64,000 nt of DNA from G001797105 sp964528155. GTDB taxonomy: Bacteria > Chloroflexota > Anaerolineae > Anaerolineales > E44-bin32. Where the stretch lies: NCBI GenBank assembly GCA_964528155.1, contig CAZGRL010000008.1, positions 19,146 to 83,145 on the forward strand, written 5' to 3'. The position numbers and the translations under genes were made by a program. Below are positions 59,626-64,000 of this stretch, piece by piece. The notes beneath the pieces are model-generated. The model saw nothing but the letters and a program-made list of their open reading frames with translations. It was not told the DNA's origin and ran no database searches. The first letter of the stretch is position 1; each line of letters opens with the position of its first letter.

Positions 59626-61607
59626 TCATCGCCGTCGCCAGCGGGAAGGGTGGGACGGGCAAGACGACGGTCGCCGTCAGCCTGGCACTCAGCCTGAAGG
59701 CGGCGGCCGAGCATGGGAGGCAACAGAAAGATCTGCCTCTTCTCCTCGACTGTGATGTCGAAGCCCCCAACGCGCACAACTTCCTGAACACCGTTTCGCA
59801 AGAAGAAGAGCCTGTGACGCTGCTTGTCCCGGAGGCTGATGGATCCCGCTGCGACGGATGTGGCATGTGTGCCGACGTGTGTGCGTTCCACGCCATTGCC
59901 GTCCTGGGAGAGCAAGTCCTTGTCTTCCCGGCCCTGTGTCATGGATGCGGCAGCTGCGTCCGGGTCTGTCCGCAGGACGCCCTCACTGAGGTCCCGCGCC
60001 GGATCGGACATGTCGAAAAAGGGCGAGTAGGGGAGATGGGATTCGCCCGCGGGGTCATGAATGTCGGCGAGGCCATGCCGGTCCCGGTCATCCGCAAGCT
60101 TAGACAGTGGGCTCAACCGCTGGATGGGCAAACCGCCATTCTCGATGGCCCGCCCGGCACCTCGTGTTCGGTCGTGTCCACCCTTCACGGCGCCGACTAC
60201 GCTCTTCTGGTGACTGAGCCCACGCCCTTTGGGCTTCACGACCTGCGCTTGGCCGTGCAGGTCGCGCGCCAGATGGGAATCCCCATAGGCGTGGTGATCA
60301 ACAGACATGGATTAGGGTTCGACGGGGTGGAGGCCTTCTGTCGGTCCGAAGGGTTGCCCGTGCTGCTGCGCATCCCCTTCGCCCGTCACATCGCCGCAGG
60401 CCTCGCCCAAGGACGCCCACTGACGGAGATCGACCGGAGCTACTTGCCGTTCCTTCAGGGAGTGGCAGCGCGCATCATCCGCCAGATCGTCGATGCGCAG
60501 AGCGGCGAGGCGCCACGATCCACCGCTGCAGCGCCGGGGGCTCGGCCAACGCATGGGATCGACAAGGGCGATCCATCGCAGCCGGCCCCACGGAGAGTGC
60601 GGTCCACGCAGGACCAGCTGCAGGGTCTTGGCGCGGTGATGGCCGAGATCCGTGGATTCGACATGCCGGCGACAGCGGAAAAACCCGAGGATGACCTAAG
60701 ACAATTGGTCATCTTGAGCGGCAAGGGTGGGACGGGGAAGACCAGCATCGCCGCAGCTCTGGCTCACATCGCCGGAGAAAATGGATCACCGGTTGTGCTG
60801 GTCGATGCGGATGTCGATGCCTCCAATCTCGAGCTGCTTCTGGGGCCAGAGCGGCTGGATGTAGAACTTTTCGTCGGAGGGCAGAAAGCAAGCGTCGATC
60901 CGGCCGCGTGCGAGGGTTGTGGGGAGTGCGAGGTGGTCTGCCGCTTCGACGCGATCGGACTCGATCCGGTCGCGGGCGTCCATCGCGTGGATGCGATCGC
61001 TTGCGAGGGATGCGGGGCGTGCCGTCTTGTCTGCCCATACGACGCCATCCAGATGCAGGCGCAGATCGCCGGCCGATGGTTCCGCTCCCAGACGCGCTTT
61101 GGCCCGCTGTTTCACGCCGCGCTGACCCCGGGTGCGGAGAACTCCGGCAAGCTTGTTGCGCGCATCAAACAGGAGGCGCGCCGCGCGGCCGGCGATCTGC
61201 GCCGACCCCTGCTGATCGTTGATGGCCCGCCCGGCATCGGCTGCCCTGCGATATCGGCTGCGGCGGGAGCCGACCTGGCGTTGATTGTCACGGAACCGAC
61301 TGTTTCGGCGCTGCACGACATGGAGCGCATCGCCGACATGCTCAACCACTTCCGTATCCCGGCGCTGGTCTGTGTCAACAAGGCCGATCTCAACCAGTCG
61401 CTTGGTGAGATCATCGCCGCCACGTGCCGCGAGAGGGGCCTGGAAATCGTCGGCACAGTGCCTTACGACGAGGCGGTCGCTCAAGCCATGGTCGAGGGTC
61501 TGCCGGTGACGGCCTATCCGGGGGCCGGGCCCATCGTTGGCGCCTTGCAGGACGTGTGGGAGCGAGTGCTGTTTCAACTTCTCGGGACACAGGTTCCGAT
61601 CGGATGA
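59622..61607 (+). CDS. Tandem fusion of two MinD-like ATPases with ferredoxin inserts
   Basis: The 661-residue protein has two complete copies of a P-loop ATPase with an inserted 2x[4Fe-4S] ferredoxin. Copy 1 (residues 1-310) has SGKGGTGKTT, CDGCGMCADVC, CHGCGSCVRVCP and DGPPGTSC. Copy 2 (about 360-661) has SGKGGTGKTS, CEGCGECEVVC, CEGCGACRLVCP and DGPPGIGC. In most genomes these are two adjacent genes. The linker of about 50 residues is Pro/Ala-rich. It probably assembles or transfers metal clusters with the NifX-like partner. Confidence 0.92.
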   Translation: MIIAVASGKGGTGKTTVAVSLALSLKAAAEHGRQQKDLPLLLDCDVEAPNAHNFLNTVSQEEEPVTLLVPEADGSRCDGCGMCADVCAFHAIAVLGEQVLVFPALCHGCGSCVRVCPQDALTEVPRRIGHVEKGRVGEMGFARGVMNVGEAMPVPVIRKLRQWAQPLDGQTAILDGPPGTSCSVVSTLHGADYALLVTEPTPFGLHDLRLAVQVARQMGIPIGVVINRHGLGFDGVEAFCRSEGLPVLLRIPFARHIAAGLAQGRPLTEIDRSYLPFLQGVAARIIRQIVDAQSGEAPRSTAAAPGARPTHGIDKGDPSQPAPRRVRSTQDQLQGLGAVMAEIRGFDMPATAEKPEDDLRQLVILSGKGGTGKTSIAAALAHIAGENGSPVVLVDADVDASNLELLLGPERLDVELFVGGQKASVDPAACEGCGECEVVCRFDAIGLDPVAGVHRVDAIACEGCGACRLVCPYDAIQMQAQIAGRWFRSQTRFGPLFHAALTPGAENSGKLVARIKQEARRAAGDLRRPLLIVDGPPGIGCPAISAAAGADLALIVTEPTVSALHDMERIADMLNHFRIPALVCVNKADLNQSLGEIIAATCRERGLEIVGTVPYDEAVAQAMVEGLPVTAYPGAGPIVGALQDVWERVLFQLLGTQVPIG

Positions 61608-61738
61608 AATCACTGTGAGAAGGTCTTCGACGGTGCGAAGACGGCTGTGGGTCTCATGCTGAGCCTCCATTGCTGCCCTCTCATGCCCAGCGCGAATACG
61701 TCTGGGGTGAATCAACGGTCCTGCGAGGAGGTGTTTCG

Positions 61739-62686
61739 TTGATTGCGTTTGGCCCGGTGCCCTCCAGACGGCTCGGGCGAAGCCTGGGGATCAACAATAT
61801 CCCACCCAAGGTGTGCAGCTATAGCTGTGTGTACTGCCAGCTTGGGCGCACACCGCAGATGCAAGTGCGCCGGCAGGCGTTCAACGACCCGAGGGAAGTG
61901 GCACGCATCGTTCGGGGCAAAGTTGAGCAGGTGCTCAAGGCCGGTGAGGCCATCGACTACCTGACCTTCGTACCCGATGGCGAACCCACCCTCGATCTGC
62001 ACCTGGCTGAGACGATCGATCTCCTGCGTCCGCTCGGAATCAGGATCGCCGTCATCAGCAACGCTTCCCTCATTTTCCAGCATGAGGTCAGGGAGGTATT
62101 GGCACGAGCGGACTGGGTTTCGCTGAAGGTCGACGCCGTCCGCGAGCGGACATGGAGGCGCATCGACCGGCCGCATGGCGATCTCCTGCTGGAGAAGATC
62201 GTCGCCGGAATGCTGGCGTTCCGGAGGGTCTTTCGGGGCCGGCTTGCGACGGAGACCATGCTGGTGGATGGCTTGAATGACGAGGACGACGAAATCCAGA
62301 CGCTGGCCGATATCCTCGGAGAGCTGATGCCCGACGTCGCCTATCTCTCCATCCCTATCAGACCTCCTGCCGAAGCGTGGGTGTCGCCTCCGGGGGAGGA
62401 GAAAATCAATCGCGCCTATCAACTCGTGCGGGAACGAATCCCGGAAGTCGAGCTGCTCATTGGTTCCGAGGGGGACGCATTCGCCGCCACCGGAGACGCA
62501 GCGCAGGACTTGCTCAGCATCACAGCGGTTCATCCTATGCGTGAGCAGGCGGTGCGCCATCTGCTCGAGAAAGCGGGGACCGACTGGGCCATCGTCGACA
62601 AGTTGGTGCGAGAAGGGGAACTGGTCGACGCGGCTTATCGGGGAGAGCGATTCTTCGTGCGCAGAATCCACGGAAGAGGGGAGTAG
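61739..62686 (+). CDS. Radical SAM protein (COG0731-like)
   Basis: The 315-residue protein has the radical SAM cluster motif CSYSCVYCQLG near residue 20 after the family start IAFGPVPSRRLGRSLG, and VPDGEPTLD downstream. COG0731-type enzymes are related to the wybutosine enzyme TYW1, but their bacterial substrate is unknown. I prefer the TTG at 61739, 7 bases after GAGGAGG. The ATG at 61670 would add 23 unlike residues. A C-terminal helical part from about residue 255 resembles a winged helix. Confidence 0.85.
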   Translation: MIAFGPVPSRRLGRSLGINNIPPKVCSYSCVYCQLGRTPQMQVRRQAFNDPREVARIVRGKVEQVLKAGEAIDYLTFVPDGEPTLDLHLAETIDLLRPLGIRIAVISNASLIFQHEVREVLARADWVSLKVDAVRERTWRRIDRPHGDLLLEKIVAGMLAFRRVFRGRLATETMLVDGLNDEDDEIQTLADILGELMPDVAYLSIPIRPPAEAWVSPPGEEKINRAYQLVRERIPEVELLIGSEGDAFAATGDAAQDLLSITAVHPMREQAVRHLLEKAGTDWAIVDKLVREGELVDAAYRGERFFVRRIHGRGE

Positions 62687-62732
62687 GAGTGGGGATGGTC
62701 GGTTCCGTGATACGCGAGCTTTGGTCGTGGAA

Positions 62733-63011
62733 ATGATGGATAACATCGAGCAATCCGGTATCGGGCCACTCGCGGACCTTCCCCAGGGGGTACGGGCAGT
62801 CATTCGGGTGATGCATGGGGGAAGGGTGTTTGGATTGAGGGCGGCGTCGATGGGATTCACCGAAGGTACTGAGGTGCGGATGGTTCGAAACCAAAGCCAC
62901 GGACCAGTCATTGTGGAGGTCAGGGGCTCGCAGGTGGCGCTTGGTCGTGGCGAAGCCTCGAAGATCTGGGTGGAACGTGCGGGCAATCCAGAGAAACCTG
63001 GCGGGGGGTAA
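62733..63011 (+). CDS. feoA: FeoA-like protein
   Basis: The 92-residue protein has an SH3-like FeoA domain (LRAASMGFTEGTEVRMVRN, PVIVEVRGSQVALGRGEASKIWV). It assists FeoB in Fe(II) uptake. The start is ATG 62733 or 62736 with a weak ribosome site. FeoB starts inside or just after its 3' end. Confidence 0.9.
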   Translation: MMDNIEQSGIGPLADLPQGVRAVIRVMHGGRVFGLRAASMGFTEGTEVRMVRNQSHGPVIVEVRGSQVALGRGEASKIWVERAGNPEKPGGG

Positions 63012-64000
63012 GTCCTCCGCCTCAGTGGTCGTCGCGCTTGCCGGTCAACCGAATGTCGGCAAGTCGACTGTGTTCAACATGCTGACCGGGCTAAACCAGC
63101 ACGTCGGCAACTGGCCGGGGAAGACCGTCGAGAAGAAGACCGGGGTCTTCTACCATGACGAACTCACCGCCGATGTGGTCGACTTGCCCGGCACCTTCTC
63201 CCTGACTGCAGAGTCGGAGGAGGAGCGCATCGCCCGGGATTTCATCATACGCGAGCGTCCAGACGTCGTGGTGGTGATCGTCAACGCCTCTTCCCTAGAG
63301 CGCGGCCTCTACCTGGTGGCCGAGCTCCTGGCGTTGCCTTCCCCACTGTTGATCGGCCTGAACATGACGGACGTGGCGGAACGCGAAGGTATCCACGTCA
63401 GTCCGGCCATCCTCGAGGCCGCGATCGGCATTCCGGTCTGCCCGATGATCGCCTCCCGGAATGTGGGGGTGAGGGAACTGATCGCGAGGGCTATTTCCGT
63501 GGCCGGAGCCGCTGCAGATCATGCAGAAGGTCGCCTTTTCGTCGGCGATGAGAACGAAGCGGTCCTTCGTGATGTACGCGAGCTGATCCGGGAGCGTGTC
63601 CCGGAACCGTACCCTGAGGCATGGGTCGGCATGAAGCTGCTGGAGGGGGACGCCGAGATCACGGCGTTGGTGCGCCGGAACGCCGCCGCGCAGTGGGACC
63701 AGATCAACGCTCTGCTCCACGCCCATGAGGATGCCTACCTCGAGATTGCCAGGTCGCGCTATGAATGGATCTCCCGCATCGTGCGGGCTGCCGTAGAAGA
63801 GCCGCGCGCCGGCCAGGTGACCCGGACGGAGATGATCGACAGGGTGGCCACTCATCCTGTGCACGGCGTGGTGCTCCTGCTGGCCGTCATCGGGCTGATC
63901 TTCTGGTTGACGTACACACTGGGCACGCCCGCAGTGAGTTGGCTGGATCAGGCCGTCGTCGGTCCTGCTGCCGACTGGGCTCGCGCCCTCCTGCCAACGA
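62977..64000 (+). CDS. feoB: Ferrous iron transporter FeoB, N-terminal part
   Basis: The frame is open from before 62977 to the window edge, giving about 340 residues of FeoB. The G-protein motifs are GQPNVGKST (G1), DLPGTFSL (G3) and NMTD (G4). A helical GDI-like region follows, and the first membrane span begins near 63860 (VHGVVLLLAVIGLIFWLTY). The start may be GTG 62977 (overlapping feoA) or GTG 63025; neither has a strong ribosome site. The transport domain continues outside the window. Confidence 0.9.
   Translation, partial: MRAIQRNLAGGKSSASVVVALAGQPNVGKSTVFNMLTGLNQHVGNWPGKTVEKKTGVFYHDELTADVVDLPGTFSLTAESEEERIARDFIIRERPDVVVVIVNASSLERGLYLVAELLALPSPLLIGLNMTDVAEREGIHVSPAILEAAIGIPVCPMIASRNVGVRELIARAISVAGAAADHAEGRLFVGDENEAVLRDVRELIRERVPEPYPEAWVGMKLLEGDAEITALVRRNAAAQWDQINALLHAHEDAYLEIARSRYEWISRIVRAAVEEPRAGQVTRTEMIDRVATHPVHGVVLLLAVIGLIFWLTYTLGTPAVSWLDQAVVGPAADWARALLPT

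Overview
The window is a 64 kb, GC-rich stretch of a bacterial chromosome. A run of 10 Ns at 26722-26731 shows it comes from a draft or metagenome-derived scaffold. A HycE-type membrane [NiFe] hydrogenase, a Fix-type ETF system, a corrinoid-dependent reductive dehalogenase with cobalamin uptake, CooC/CooT-like nickel handling and Feo iron uptake together point to a strict or facultative anaerobe. Overall gene style suggests a Chloroflexota-like organism (Anaerolineae or Dehalococcoidia). That placement is inference; the window holds no rRNA or other marker that would settle it.

Layout. (1) 1-9543: a group 4a hydrogenase operon (hyfF fragment, NuoCD-type large subunit, ferredoxin subunit, small subunit, hycH, hycI). 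It continues directly into a diaphorase module (HndB-like, NuoE-like, NuoF-like) and a large NuoG/FdhA-like subunit that has lost the catalytic Sec/Cys, the N-terminal His/Cys3 cluster and the C-terminal domain. (2) 9544-13243: repeat-bearing spacer, cobalamin riboswitch with terminator, then btuFCD. (3) 13358-20052: a frameshifted histidine kinase, a NarL-type regulator, rdhA, rdhB, an FMN-binding rdhC, a small membrane protein and an apbE interrupted by an amber codon. (4) 20325-25140: acyl-CoA dehydrogenase, fixC, fixX, etfB, etfA. (5) 25370-53645: mostly transport and signalling genes on the + strand: a GGDEF protein, a YbhFGS-like exporter with a MarR regulator, a heterodimeric ABC exporter, an APC permease, an ABC-2 transporter, a histidine kinase, an M50-like/PDZ/Lon fusion protease, a zinc alcohol dehydrogenase, an EamA transporter, a Crp/Fnr regulator, a transporter between two UspA genes, an HhH membrane protein and trmO. 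Twelve intergenic spacers here carry heptanucleotide arrays (GAC-N4 arm, then GTC-N4 arm). I see none in the outer parts of the window. (6) 53690-57946, minus strand: ferritin-like, DUF8180-like, CooT-like, CooC-like, peptide deformylase and Mrp/NBP35. (7) 58178-64000, plus strand: cupin regulator, zinc ribbon, NifX-like, a tandem fusion of two ferredoxin-containing MinD ATPases, radical SAM, feoA and the start of feoB.

How it fits together. The hydrogenase module looks able to couple NAD(P)H and H2 across an ion-pumping membrane arm. Cobalamin uptake sits directly upstream of the corrinoid enzyme RdhA. ApbE would flavinylate RdhC. The right end supplies Fe, Ni and Fe-S cluster handling for these metalloenzymes. 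The main candidates for new biology are the heptad arrays, the diaphorase-linked hydrogenase with its pseudo-formate-dehydrogenase subunit, the inactivated-S2P/Lon fusion and the double MinD fusion.
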